The notes beneath the pieces were generated by a model. It did no database searches and had not been told where the DNA came from. It saw only the letters and a program-made list of their open reading frames with translations. From Pseudomonadales bacterium (lineage in GTDB: Bacteria > Pseudomonadota > Gammaproteobacteria > Pseudomonadales > Azotimanducaceae): DNA of 64,000 bases. The stretch covers positions 17,895 to 81,894 of the forward strand of contig JAHRVQ010000021.1 in the NCBI GenBank assembly GCA_019090615.1. The letters run 5' to 3'. This document shows, in pieces, positions 20,256-29,363 of the stretch (the stretch's first letter is position 1; every line of letters begins with the position of its first letter). Both the position numbers and the translations under genes were made by a program.

Positions 20256-22103
20256 TAACAACAACGCTGTAGTTTCTATATCATGTTGCCGCCGTGCCTC
20301 GCGAAGTATTGCGACAAATAATTCCTGTCGGAATTCCTTATAACCGTCATATCGAAGGCCTACCCACGGTAACGCCTCCACCACTAATAGTTGATAGGCC
20401 GCTTCAGCCTGACCCTGATGTTTGAGCAACTTTGCAAGATTCAAATAACGGCGCACATAACAGGGACCAAACGCCAGACCTTCTGTCAACAATTTTAGAG
20501 GCGTTTGCTGAATGCCTTCTACCTGCATTAACCAGGGGTTCTGTAGCAGTAAATCTGCATACAACTCACGCACCTGATAATAATAAGGGTTAAGCTCAAT
20601 ACCAATTTCGTATTCTTTGGCGGCCACAATAATCAACAAGGCTCGCTGCTCTGCCTGCGAATTATCATATTGCTCTGCATAGCTGCTATGTATTCTAGCC
20701 AGACCAAACCTGGTGGCTGCCACATTCGGCCTTAGTTTACTCACCAAGCTGAGCGTATCGAACAGATCTACACCCTGACCTTTGTTATCGGCATTGGTCG
20801 GCACAACACCGCCCTTATACACCAGGTCAAAAGCTACAAAATCCAGGGTTTTCACACCAACAATATAAGCTGTCACCGTCAAGGTACCAATAAACGCCAA
20901 GCCAGGGGATTTGAGCTGGACAGATCTATACACTAATAAATCATTCAACCATAACAAGCGCGCCAAACAACATGCCAACAAAATTTGATTGGTTAACATA
21001 TACAACGTAAAGCTCATCAGGGCATGCACCAACACAGTGGCCATCGCCACCACTAATATGATCGACTCAATGTTTTTTAAGCCGCCGTACTGATAAAAAT
21101 GCAGCAAATTTCGACCCAGGAGATAAATCAGGAAAATAACCAGCGATAAAACGATCGCCAGCATTACCGGCCCCCCTTCTGCTAGTAACTGGATATAGTC
21201 GTTGTGTACATAGTTGCCTGCCGTTTTAATGTCGCCCAGGTTTCTATAAACAGGATACAACGCCTTAAACGACGCAATGCCACTACCAACAAACGGATAA
21301 TCAGCATACTGATCCAACCCTGCTTGCCATTGTGCAATACGTTGTGACCAGCCTATGGACTCAACATCTAAGGTATACCCCTCGTCATGACTGGTGGCTT
21401 CTTCTGAGGTACGAATATTATTGGTGAGCGCATAGCTCAACAAAGCAGTTAGCACAATTAGCCCAGCTTTTTTTCTTAGCTGCACAGACAGACACATTAC
21501 CAGCCCAACAAAGCTTAGCCCGGCAACAAAATTCAAACTGCCTATTCGGCTGTAACCACAAAATATACCCACACTGACCAGACTTAATAGCAGCAAGATA
21601 CTGATACTGGCCTTACCTTCCTGGCGCACCCAAACAGATAACAGTAAAAAATAAAACAAATTCAAATGCGACACCCAGGCATTCGGGTCAATGCCGGGGC
21701 CAGAAGCACGCCCATGCTGGGTAATAAATTCGGCAATACCCCAAACCGCCAAAAATATGCCGCTTATACTCAACAATCGAATCAAGCTTAGCCAGCGGCT
21801 ATCCGTCAGCCCACCCAGGGCTATCAGCACCAATGGGAATGAAAAGAACACCCAAACCAGCTGCATGCTGTTTTCTACTGAGCGACTGATGAAAAGATTG
21901 AATATCAGGTAGCCGCTATATAAAACAACCCATGTATGCACATGAGACCAGCAAATATCAGCCCCTGAAAAAACTGCTTTAAGCTGCCATTGATTAACCA
22001 GCAGCAGCAGAATACTGGCACAGAATAAAAAAATCGCGCTATCTGCGCCGTGATAAAAAATACCCGTGGCGAAGGCAATCGCTACAGAAGCTATTTCAAC
22101 CAT
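20232..22103 (-). CDS. O-antigen ligase/polymerase-like membrane protein (PglL/Wzy_C family)
   Basis: 623 residues. About twelve membrane segments fill the first two-thirds. The conserved periplasmic-loop motif YVHNDYIQLLAEGG is present, and ARIHSSYAEQYDNSQAEQ begins a helical TPR-like C-terminal region. Proteins with this layout ligate or polymerise glycans on lipid A or on pilin; which applies is not evident. It is 1 bp from the hydrolase gene on the same strand, giving a possible two-gene transcript. Confidence 0.82.
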   Translation of the reverse strand: MVEIASVAIAFATGIFYHGADSAIFLFCASILLLLVNQWQLKAVFSGADICWSHVHTWVVLYSGYLIFNLFISRSVENSMQLVWVFFSFPLVLIALGGLTDSRWLSLIRLLSISGIFLAVWGIAEFITQHGRASGPGIDPNAWVSHLNLFYFLLLSVWVRQEGKASISILLLLSLVSVGIFCGYSRIGSLNFVAGLSFVGLVMCLSVQLRKKAGLIVLTALLSYALTNNIRTSEEATSHDEGYTLDVESIGWSQRIAQWQAGLDQYADYPFVGSGIASFKALYPVYRNLGDIKTAGNYVHNDYIQLLAEGGPVMLAIVLSLVIFLIYLLGRNLLHFYQYGGLKNIESIILVVAMATVLVHALMSFTLYMLTNQILLACCLARLLWLNDLLVYRSVQLKSPGLAFIGTLTVTAYIVGVKTLDFVAFDLVYKGGVVPTNADNKGQGVDLFDTLSLVSKLRPNVAATRFGLARIHSSYAEQYDNSQAEQRALLIIVAAKEYEIGIELNPYYYQVRELYADLLLQNPWLMQVEGIQQTPLKLLTEGLAFGPCYVRRYLNLAKLLKHQGQAEAAYQLLVVEALPWVGLRYDGYKEFRQELFVAILREARRQHDIETTALLLLTMEKHT

Positions 22104-22104
22104 A

Positions 22105-22938
22105 TTAGCCTGGTAAATTAAGAAAAGTATTAATAGTAGGCCAGGCAGCTTTATCCTGAATCAGGAACATATGCCCACCTTCAAACCATTCAAGCTGGCT
22201 ATTTGGGATTTTTTCGGCCATAACATGCTGGTTATTCAATGGTGCCAAAGCATCATATCGTCCTGCACAAATAAGCGTTGGCATGGTTATATCAGTCAAT
22301 CCTAAAACTGCGTCATGATGGCTACGAGCAATTAACTGTTTGCGCGCGCCAGTTTTAAAAGCCTTAAGTTGTTGATCCTCATGCCGCATAGCTATAGCGT
22401 TGTCAATCAACTGCTCAACCTTTGCGGCATTAGCCACCTGCCACGCGGTATCATGTCGAGTGTCATTAATAGACATTAGTCGGCTAATACGTTGCCGCTC
22501 ATCCAGGTCTTCTGGTAGCTCATGCAAAGGGTAACTTGATAGTTCCGGACCACCAGGAGAGGTGCAGCATAATACCAACTTGCGTATTCTGCCGGGATGC
22601 CGCGCAACCAGATGCTGGGCAACCATACCACCAAAAGATACCCCAACAATATTTGCCTGCGGCCAATCAAGTTCATCCATCAGCGCCGCCGCATCATCTG
22701 CATATTGTGCCATAGTATATTCTGCACCAGGCTTCTCAGTTTGCCCTAACCCGCGTTGATCATAAGCGACAACTTTATTAGCCGTTGGCAATGGCCCATT
22801 CATTACATTAGGTTTACTGCGCAAATCCCCGCCGGTACCACTAATAAACAGCAATGGCAGGCCTTCACCGAGCATTTCATAATAAATTTTTATTGGTGTA
22901 TTTGATGTAAAAGGCATTAGTTGGCCACATTTTTCCAC
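22105..22938 (-). CDS. Alpha/beta-fold hydrolase
   Basis: 277 residues. The fold is seen from PLLFISGTGGDLRSKP (oxyanion region), the nucleophile elbow GVSFGGMV, and C-terminal FEGGHMFLIQDKAAW with the catalytic His. It resembles 3-oxoadipate enol-lactonase-like hydrolases, but the substrate is unassigned. An alternative start is the Met at residue 8 (22917); neither has a good Shine-Dalgarno. Confidence 0.85.
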   Translation of the reverse strand: MEKCGQLMPFTSNTPIKIYYEMLGEGLPLLFISGTGGDLRSKPNVMNGPLPTANKVVAYDQRGLGQTEKPGAEYTMAQYADDAAALMDELDWPQANIVGVSFGGMVAQHLVARHPGRIRKLVLCCTSPGGPELSSYPLHELPEDLDERQRISRLMSINDTRHDTAWQVANAAKVEQLIDNAIAMRHEDQQLKAFKTGARKQLIARSHHDAVLGLTDITMPTLICAGRYDALAPLNNQHVMAEKIPNSQLEWFEGGHMFLIQDKAAWPTINTFLNLPG

Positions 22939-23168
22939 ATTATTATTTAATAACTACCTTAAATTGATTTTAGATCATCATGCCTAAATCAGAATATCGA
23001 AAAAACAACCCCCTGAAAGGTTTGCTTATAGTCTAGCAAAACTAGTTTTGCCGACCCCCAACACTATAGGTTATAGCGCGAAGTGATGCCAACATCTATT
23101 CTGTCAGCTTACCTGAGCCTCACTCACTGACAGAGTAAACCTTTAGCAACGCCAACATTTAACCAATT

Positions 23169-24287
23169 TCAGGTTATATGCGGATACATTCGGTCTAGCC
23201 ATAGCTGGTTAAGGTGCCAGATCGATTCTTCAAACAAAGAGAGCCTTCCCTGCCGGGTTACACTGGCTTGTAATCCTTTCCAGACACCTGCGTTAACTTC
23301 TGTGTCTTCAGCATGGATCATGCTCACAGCCGCTTTCAACTCGGCTCTATTGTCTTCATTCATAGCAGCTGCAATTTCTGGAAAGGCCAGCACATGAATT
23401 CGAAGCCGCATTTTATCAGCAGCAACTGGCTCCAGTTGATACCAGAAGGCACCACTAGCTGAAGCCGCAAACAATAACGCCGGATAGACACAGGCCGCGA
23501 AAAGTTCATCTCGTTGTTCAGGTTTAAGGTTCGGAAACATATTTACGCCACCCTCAACAGCTTGCCCCGGCATGCGTAAAATCGACCAGGGTTCATATCT
23601 GTTGTATTCAACAAACGCTTTTTTGGCGGGGTATACCGGCTGGAACGTATGTTGATGAATACCAATATGATGGTAGGCTTCCATAAAATTTTCAACCAGA
23701 ATTTTCCAGTTGTAGGCAGCGGGAAACTCAAGGGTTTCTATGACTTCAAGGCGGCTAAAGTCATAGTCTTCCAGGCGAGCGGCCAACTGTTTTAATTGCC
23801 CTGCTAAAGGTTTAGGTTGATCCGCCTGGCTTACAAAAACAAACCCCTGCCAGATTTCAACGGTAAAACCTGGTAACTGGCACTTACCCTTATCAAAACC
23901 GACGACACCCTCCATCATCGGCGCACTACGGAGGCTACCATCTAGTTCATAAGTCCAATTATGATAAGGACAAGTGAAACGTGTAGTATTGCCATCACCT
24001 TCTATAATCGCCATCGACCGGTGCAGGCAAACCCTGGATAAGGCGTGTAATTCGCCCAATTTATCCCGCACAATCACAATCGGCTGTGCAGGTAGATCAA
24101 TACTAACAAAATCACCTACTGCAGAAATTTGTTCCTGACGGGCCACGCATAGCCAATCTGTCTTAAATATCTTTTCCAGCTCAGCATTAAATACCGAACC
24201 CACGAAATATGATTCTGGCGGCAAGGTCCAGGCATCGTTCACCGGCTGGCGGACTTTGCGCAATGCCTCAAGGTCAATGACCGTCAT
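23169..24287 (-). CDS. Rieske non-heme iron oxygenase, alpha-subunit type
   Basis: 372 residues. The N-terminal Rieske [2Fe-2S] domain has CLHRSM, then CPYHNW, which is the CxH...CxxH pattern. The catalytic domain has NFMEAYHHIGIHQH with the two Fe-binding His residues. Such enzymes hydroxylate aromatic, steroid or quaternary-amine substrates using separate reductases. None is adjacent, so electron supply must come from elsewhere. It fits the catabolic flavour of the region, but the substrate cannot be read. Confidence 0.9.
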   Translation of the reverse strand: MTVIDLEALRKVRQPVNDAWTLPPESYFVGSVFNAELEKIFKTDWLCVARQEQISAVGDFVSIDLPAQPIVIVRDKLGELHALSRVCLHRSMAIIEGDGNTTRFTCPYHNWTYELDGSLRSAPMMEGVVGFDKGKCQLPGFTVEIWQGFVFVSQADQPKPLAGQLKQLAARLEDYDFSRLEVIETLEFPAAYNWKILVENFMEAYHHIGIHQHTFQPVYPAKKAFVEYNRYEPWSILRMPGQAVEGGVNMFPNLKPEQRDELFAACVYPALLFAASASGAFWYQLEPVAADKMRLRIHVLAFPEIAAAMNEDNRAELKAAVSMIHAEDTEVNAGVWKGLQASVTRQGRLSLFEESIWHLNQLWLDRMYPHIT

Positions 24288-24498
24288 ATTACTACCCTCC
24301 TACTTTTGCATCCTGGCCGATCAAAAGTATGGCCAATTTATTCAGTCAAATTATTCTGTATAATTAATCTGATAACTGAGCCAGATAACATACAGGCCAG
24401 AGATATAACCAGAGTTAGCCGGCTTCGTACAGCCCTCAATCAAACTGATTGCCGCTGGACAAAAAACACATTCATGATATCAAATAAAATTTCTCCCG

Positions 24499-24981
24499 AT
24501 GAACAAATCAAAATTAATAACAGAAATTATCCAGCAACTCGAAACAGCTTATCAAAAAGCAGTAGCAGCAGCCGACCAGGCACGTGATACTGCAACAGAC
24601 GCGGAAAATATTGCCGAAAACAAATATGACACCTTAGGTCTTGAAGCCGCGTACCTGGCACATGGCCAATCCCAACGAGCGGCAGAACTTAAAGCTGATC
24701 TCAATGCTTTTAACAGCCTCACCACCGCTAACTGCAATATTGAAGATGAAATAACGGTTGGCACCCTTATCGTTTTAACCGACATCAATGACGATATGCT
24801 GTATTTGTTTTTAGGTCCCGCTGCGGGCGGCTTAAAGGTAAAATACCATAACCAAGAGTTTCTAGTCATTAGCCCTTCAGCACCACTGGGCAGCGCCCTA
24901 TCAGGACACTATGTGAACGATGAAATAGTGCTTACACTTGCCGGCATTACTCAGCATTTTGACGTAACGGCCATCTATTGA
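24499..24981 (+). CDS. GreA/GreB-family transcription elongation factor-like protein
   Basis: 160 residues. An N-terminal coiled coil of about 80 residues (LETAYQKAVAAADQARDTAT) is followed by a FKBP-like domain ending SPSAPLGSALSGHYVNDEIVL, which matches the Gre C-terminal signature (SP.SPLG.AL.G...GD). Gre factors enter the RNA polymerase secondary channel and stimulate transcript cleavage. The acidic tip residues are not clearly aligned here, so this may be a Gre-like regulator rather than GreA itself. Confidence 0.75.
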   Translation: MNKSKLITEIIQQLETAYQKAVAAADQARDTATDAENIAENKYDTLGLEAAYLAHGQSQRAAELKADLNAFNSLTTANCNIEDEITVGTLIVLTDINDDMLYLFLGPAAGGLKVKYHNQEFLVISPSAPLGSALSGHYVNDEIVLTLAGITQHFDVTAIY

Positions 24982-25059
24982 TAACACAATATTATTCTGA
25001 GTCACACTTTTCAGGCACATTGCGACCCCAATAAAACATGAATAATAAAACATGAATAA

Positions 25060-25115
25060 TAAAAAGGAAAAAGGCCTGACCCTGTCGCTATTCAAACAGG
25101 ATTAGGCCTTATTTT
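25060..25115 (-). terminator. Terminator of the first TonB-receptor gene, beside a 14-bp duplication
   Basis: AAGGCCT (25071-25077) pairs with AGGCCTT (25104-25110), with an inner CCTGT/ACAGG stem. On the minus strand T tracts follow. Just to the left AATAAAACATGAAT is tandemly duplicated (25030-25057). Confidence 0.75.
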
Positions 25116-25147
25116 AACCGCCAGCAATGATGAACTAGCGATCGGTT

Positions 25148-27448
25148 TTAGTTAAAGCGGTACTTAAACTCCAGACCAATGCGGCGACCCTTTGCAAGCG
25201 TTGAAAGGTGCGCACTATTACCTAAACTACCGAGGCGGGTGCTTTGGGTGCGGATCACCTCGTCGGTCAAGTTTCTACCATATAAAGACACCTCCCACGC
25301 ATCACTACCGGGGATCAGAGTGATATTTGCATCAAAAGTATTGACCTCCCCTCGGTCCTGAGTATTTTGAGTATTTGTCACATTATCACGATGAGCATAG
25401 ATCAACTGCGAACTGACATTATAACCTCTAACAACAATATCGTGAAGAATACCGACATTATAGGTTAGCTCTGGCGCATTCGGTAAGGGCGTATTCTCAT
25501 CTTCGCCGTTAACAGTTCTGTCCAGGTTAATGTCCACATTGGCCTTGGTATATTGCGCATTGTTATAACCAAAAGCCAGCGTGAAAGTCAGCGAATCCGT
25601 TAGGAAGACTCGACTATCAATTTCTACACCTTCATAGAGTGCATCAGCCGAGTTTGCGCCCACCTGGCCTAATGTATCTGGGTCAAATTCATAGCGCTGC
25701 AAATCAGTCGCTTCTAGTCTGAAGACCGCCATATTAAAACGTAAATTTTCGTTAACATCCCACTTAATACCCACTTCAACCTGATCCATGCGCTCTTCAT
25801 CTAGCGCCTGTCTTTCATCCGCTACATTGGTGCGGCGCAAATTATAATTACCCGCCCGATAACTGGTTGAAACATGGCCGTACAACAGCATATCCTCAGT
25901 TCTCCGCCAGGATGCGCCCACCTTATAGGACACATTACTCCAACTATCATCATCCTCGAAATCAAACAAACAACTGCCATCACCAACGACATACCCACAC
26001 CGCGCTATGGTAGGCCCATCGGCGACTGATGAAACACCCTGATTTGCTGCATAAGCGTAACTTTTTGTCGCCTTATCCTCTTCCGTCCAACGCAAACCGG
26101 CCGAAAGGGTAACTGCATCACTAATTCTATAATCAACGTTGGTAAACACACCCAGAGTTTCAGAATCCTGCAAACCACCAACACTACGGTTCAGATAAAA
26201 CTGGTTAAACGGTGGACCCGGGGCAAAACTCGGCGAGACTAACAATAGAGCCTGAGAAGATTCATCTGTTATCTCGACATCCAGATAATACACACCCGTG
26301 GTAAGGTCAAAATCGCCAAAGCTACCGAAATAACGTAATTCATTACTCCAAAGCTTCACCTCATTATTATTTGCAGCTGGAAAAGTAGTAAAAGCAGTGC
26401 CATCAATATCACCAAGGCTACCCTGCTCCTGTTCACGCCAACCCGCTATGTTCGTGATAGTACCGTCACCAAAGGCCACATCAATGGTGGTCGTTAAGGA
26501 AACTGAATCGACCCGCAGGTCAGCAAATGATTGAAGCCCGAACGGCCCACTACCATCCATTTCAGAGGTCACGTCATGTGATTCTCTGTCAAACAATGGC
26601 AAACTACCATCCTTCCAGACGTTGCCTTCAGGGTTTCTGCTAGACCTATCCGTCGCCTGGTAGACAGCGCCATCACTGTCCTGATCGAAATACTCCAGTT
26701 CCAGCAGGAAATTGACGTTATCTGTAGCATCCCAGGATAATCCGCCGCGCAGGATCAAGGTTTCACTCAGACCCATATTGTTGCCATTGAATTCATTTTC
26801 AAACCAACCAGAATCGTCATTATAGTAGGCGGCGAATTTCCCATTCAAGCCTTCTGTTAGCGGCCCCGAAACAAACCCGCTATAGGTCATATCTTCTCCG
26901 GTACCTTCCAGACGAGAATCTCCACGGATACTAACATTGGCCTCAAATTCCTCAGTGGGCTTTTTTGTGTTCATTAGCACTGCACCACCGACAACATTGC
27001 GCCCTTGTAACACCCCCTGGGGACCACGCAAAATTTCGATGCTAGCCAGGTCAAAGGTATCAAATACAACACCTGCACCTGTAGGGATATAAACCCCATT
27101 AACAAAAACACCAACGGTTGGATCTACTGACAAAATCGAAGTAGATGGAGATAAACCACGAATCGAAAAGAATTGCGTTCCCTTGCGGGTAATTGGCTGC
27201 AAATTTGCGTTAGGCACCATCATACCGATGTCCTGCAAATCTTTGAATTTTAGCGCTTCTAATTGTTCTCCATTAAATGCGCTAATAGCAATAGCCACGT
27301 CCTGAACACCCTCAACAACATTGGCCTTTTTTGTAGCAGTGACAATTACCTCTTCCATAAGCGCCTCTCTTACGGATTCGGCACTCGCCATAACTGACAT
27401 TAACATTACGCATAGCAATGCGATGACACGTACAATAGCTGACAACAT
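25148..27448 (-). CDS. TonB-dependent outer-membrane receptor 1
   Basis: 766 residues. Signal peptide (IVRVIALLCVMLMSVMASA), a TonB-box-like EEVIVTATKK, a plug domain (VDPTVGVFVNGVYIPTGAG, EILRGPQGVLQGRNVVGGAV) and a 22-strand barrel ending in aromatic Phe (GLEFKYRFN). It imports an unknown ligand through the outer membrane using TonB energy. The plug reads LLQGRN rather than the usual LFGRN. It is divergent from the SDR gene. Receptors of this class in similar bacteria often sit with terpenoid or aromatic catabolism genes rather than siderophore genes. Confidence 0.93.
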   Translation of the reverse strand: MLSAIVRVIALLCVMLMSVMASAESVREALMEEVIVTATKKANVVEGVQDVAIAISAFNGEQLEALKFKDLQDIGMMVPNANLQPITRKGTQFFSIRGLSPSTSILSVDPTVGVFVNGVYIPTGAGVVFDTFDLASIEILRGPQGVLQGRNVVGGAVLMNTKKPTEEFEANVSIRGDSRLEGTGEDMTYSGFVSGPLTEGLNGKFAAYYNDDSGWFENEFNGNNMGLSETLILRGGLSWDATDNVNFLLELEYFDQDSDGAVYQATDRSSRNPEGNVWKDGSLPLFDRESHDVTSEMDGSGPFGLQSFADLRVDSVSLTTTIDVAFGDGTITNIAGWREQEQGSLGDIDGTAFTTFPAANNNEVKLWSNELRYFGSFGDFDLTTGVYYLDVEITDESSQALLLVSPSFAPGPPFNQFYLNRSVGGLQDSETLGVFTNVDYRISDAVTLSAGLRWTEEDKATKSYAYAANQGVSSVADGPTIARCGYVVGDGSCLFDFEDDDSWSNVSYKVGASWRRTEDMLLYGHVSTSYRAGNYNLRRTNVADERQALDEERMDQVEVGIKWDVNENLRFNMAVFRLEATDLQRYEFDPDTLGQVGANSADALYEGVEIDSRVFLTDSLTFTLAFGYNNAQYTKANVDINLDRTVNGEDENTPLPNAPELTYNVGILHDIVVRGYNVSSQLIYAHRDNVTNTQNTQDRGEVNTFDANITLIPGSDAWEVSLYGRNLTDEVIRTQSTRLGSLGNSAHLSTLAKGRRIGLEFKYRFN

Positions 27449-27944
27449 CTATCTCTCCCCTAATTATAGTTAAAACTGCATATAGCTAAAAACTACACAT
27501 ACAACTTTTTACCACGTGTGGAGCCGTTCGCTCACCATAATACAGGAAACATAACAATCACAAGCAATTTAAATGATAAGTAAAAATCATAAAATCATAT
27601 ACCCGTCGCCAGGCGTACTCACAATAGTATCTTTATCAAAAAAATTTACTCGCCAGACCGGACAAACTTTTTCACCACAGAACCAGCACTTTGAGATCGG
27701 CATATACCACCCTGCAAGCCCAAAAAAATTTGCACCCCATTGTCAATGGAACTGGTACTATTGAAACACTCTGCCAACTCGACAGTAACTATCGGGAAAA
27801 TTGACAGAACATAACGCGCTACAGGCGGCATATAAATCGGCATTTAAATCAGCATTGTGCACTGTGATAGCATTGCACAAGCAGCCAGTGATTATGACTG
27901 CCATACTCAATATCTTTAATATCTTTAATAACAGGGAACAAAAA
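27449..27944. other. Divergent intergenic region between receptor 1 and the SDR
   Basis: About 500 bp. It must hold both promoters. An in-frame extension of the SDR frame reaches back to 27801, but it has no Shine-Dalgarno and no conserved residues. TATCTTTAA is directly repeated at about 27911 and 27920. I saw no other gene. Confidence 0.6.
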
Positions 27945-28811
27945 ATGTCTGAACTTAGATACGACGGAAAGATTGCAATTGTAACTGGCGCTGGCGGCGG
28001 CCTCGGCAGATCACATGCATTGTTGTTGGCATCACGCGGCGCCAAAGTAGTAGTCAACGACCTCGGCGGCGATGTATCCGGCGAAGGCGGCTCTTTATCT
28101 CCGGCACAAAAAGTTGTCGAAGAAATCAAAGCAGCCGGTGGTGATGCAGTTGCCGACGGCAATACAGTAGCAACTCAGGAAGGTGGTGCAGCTATTGTAA
28201 AAACCGCACTCGATACTTTTGGCGGGGTACACATTATTATCAACAATGCTGGTATCCTGCTGGATAAGTCTTTCACAAAAATGACATCCGAGCTTTTTGA
28301 CCCGGTTATTGACGTACACCTTAAAGGCTGTGTATGGACCACTCAGGCGGCCTGGGAAACTATGCGCCAGCAAAACTTTGGCCGTGTCATCAACACCTCT
28401 TCCTCTTCAGGCCTATATGGCAATTTTGGCCAGACAAACTATTCTGCCGCCAAGATGGGTATAGTAGGCTTAACCAGAACCATGGCCATTGAAGGTGCCA
28501 AATACAATATTAAATGTAACGTACTAGCGCCCGGTGCCAGGACCCGAATGACAGAAGACCTGCTCGGTGAACGGGCCAACAATATGGACCCTGGCCTGGT
28601 TTCACCTATTGTTGGTTATCTGGTCCACGAAGACAGCACCATCAGCGGCGAGATTTACGCTTCTGCCTCTGGCCATGTAGCCCGCGTTTTTGTCGCAGAA
28701 ACCAAAGGCATTACCGACCGTGACAATATGAGCCCGGAGTTTATTCAGGAGCATATTGAACAGATCCGCAACGAAGAAGGCTATAAGGTACCTAAATCAG
28801 CGATGGCCTAA
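27945..28811 (+). CDS. Short-chain dehydrogenase/reductase (HSD17B4-like N-terminal type)
   Basis: 288 residues from the ATG at 27945, chosen because ACAGGGA lies just upstream and the Rossmann fold begins directly (YDGKIAIVTGAGGGLGRSHALLLASRGAKVVVNDLGGD). The cofactor motif TGAGGGLG, the NNAG motif and the catalytic YSAAK are intact. The GGD after the second strand is typical of the (3R)-hydroxyacyl-CoA dehydrogenase module of multifunctional enzyme 2, implying NAD+ use and an acyl-CoA or steroid-like substrate (inference). Confidence 0.93.
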   Translation: MSELRYDGKIAIVTGAGGGLGRSHALLLASRGAKVVVNDLGGDVSGEGGSLSPAQKVVEEIKAAGGDAVADGNTVATQEGGAAIVKTALDTFGGVHIIINNAGILLDKSFTKMTSELFDPVIDVHLKGCVWTTQAAWETMRQQNFGRVINTSSSSGLYGNFGQTNYSAAKMGIVGLTRTMAIEGAKYNIKCNVLAPGARTRMTEDLLGERANNMDPGLVSPIVGYLVHEDSTISGEIYASASGHVARVFVAETKGITDRDNMSPEFIQEHIEQIRNEEGYKVPKSAMA

Positions 28812-28916
28812 AATAGCAAATTTAACAAGCACTGACTGTAAAATACCTGACCCCAAAAACCTTCACTTCAAAAATGAAGCAAAGTATTTTTCGTCAAGAC
28901 CAGCCTGATCAATGCA

Positions 28917-28955
28917 CGGGAAATCGCAAACATGCTTTATATTTGCGATTTCCCG
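28917..28955. repeat. 14-bp perfect inverted repeat
   Basis: CGGGAAATCGCAAA (28917-28930) and its reverse complement (28942-28955) are separated by an 11-base loop. It lies 105 bp downstream of the SDR stop in a 550-bp gap. It has no adjacent T tract, so it is a hairpin or binding site rather than a textbook terminator. Confidence 0.85.
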
Positions 28956-29248
28956 AACAGCGATAACATCTTCCATTAGTGCAAGCACCCCTTACCAGTG
29001 GTTCTCTGACAAAATTTACCAGCTGAACATCTTCCGCCCTATTTCAAACAGGCAACATCAGGCAGTATAATATCGAACCCGACTATAACATTGCTATAAC
29101 CAGACCATCGCTGCAACAACAACCCCCTTGGCAAGGGACATTATCTGATGTAGCATCGCAAATAATTTGGCAATACAACATAAAATAACAAACAACTCTC
29201 GCAGACGACACTCGTCGGTCTGCGTGGCAACAAACAACAAAAGCTATA

Positions 29249-29285
29249 AAGCGATAAGCGGTAAGCGATAAGAGGCAAGCGATAA
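29249..29285 (+). repeat. Three AAGCGATAA repeats at 14-bp spacing
   Basis: AAGCGATAA occurs at 29249, 29263 and 29277, exactly 14 bp apart, with a variant AAGCTATAA directly before (29241). It lies 80 bp upstream of the receptor 2 start. This could be a regulator-binding array or simple slippage. The remaining part of the 28812-29363 gap shows no gene. Confidence 0.85.
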
Positions 29286-29363
29286 CAGGTCATTAACATT
29301 TAAATTAGAGCGGTTTTATTTTGCACTTTGTTTTATGAGTAATATTCACGGAGAAGGGATATC

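Noticed and set aside
27801..27944. Upstream extension of the SDR
   Set aside because: The Rossmann fold begins right after the ATG at 27945, which has a good ribosome site.
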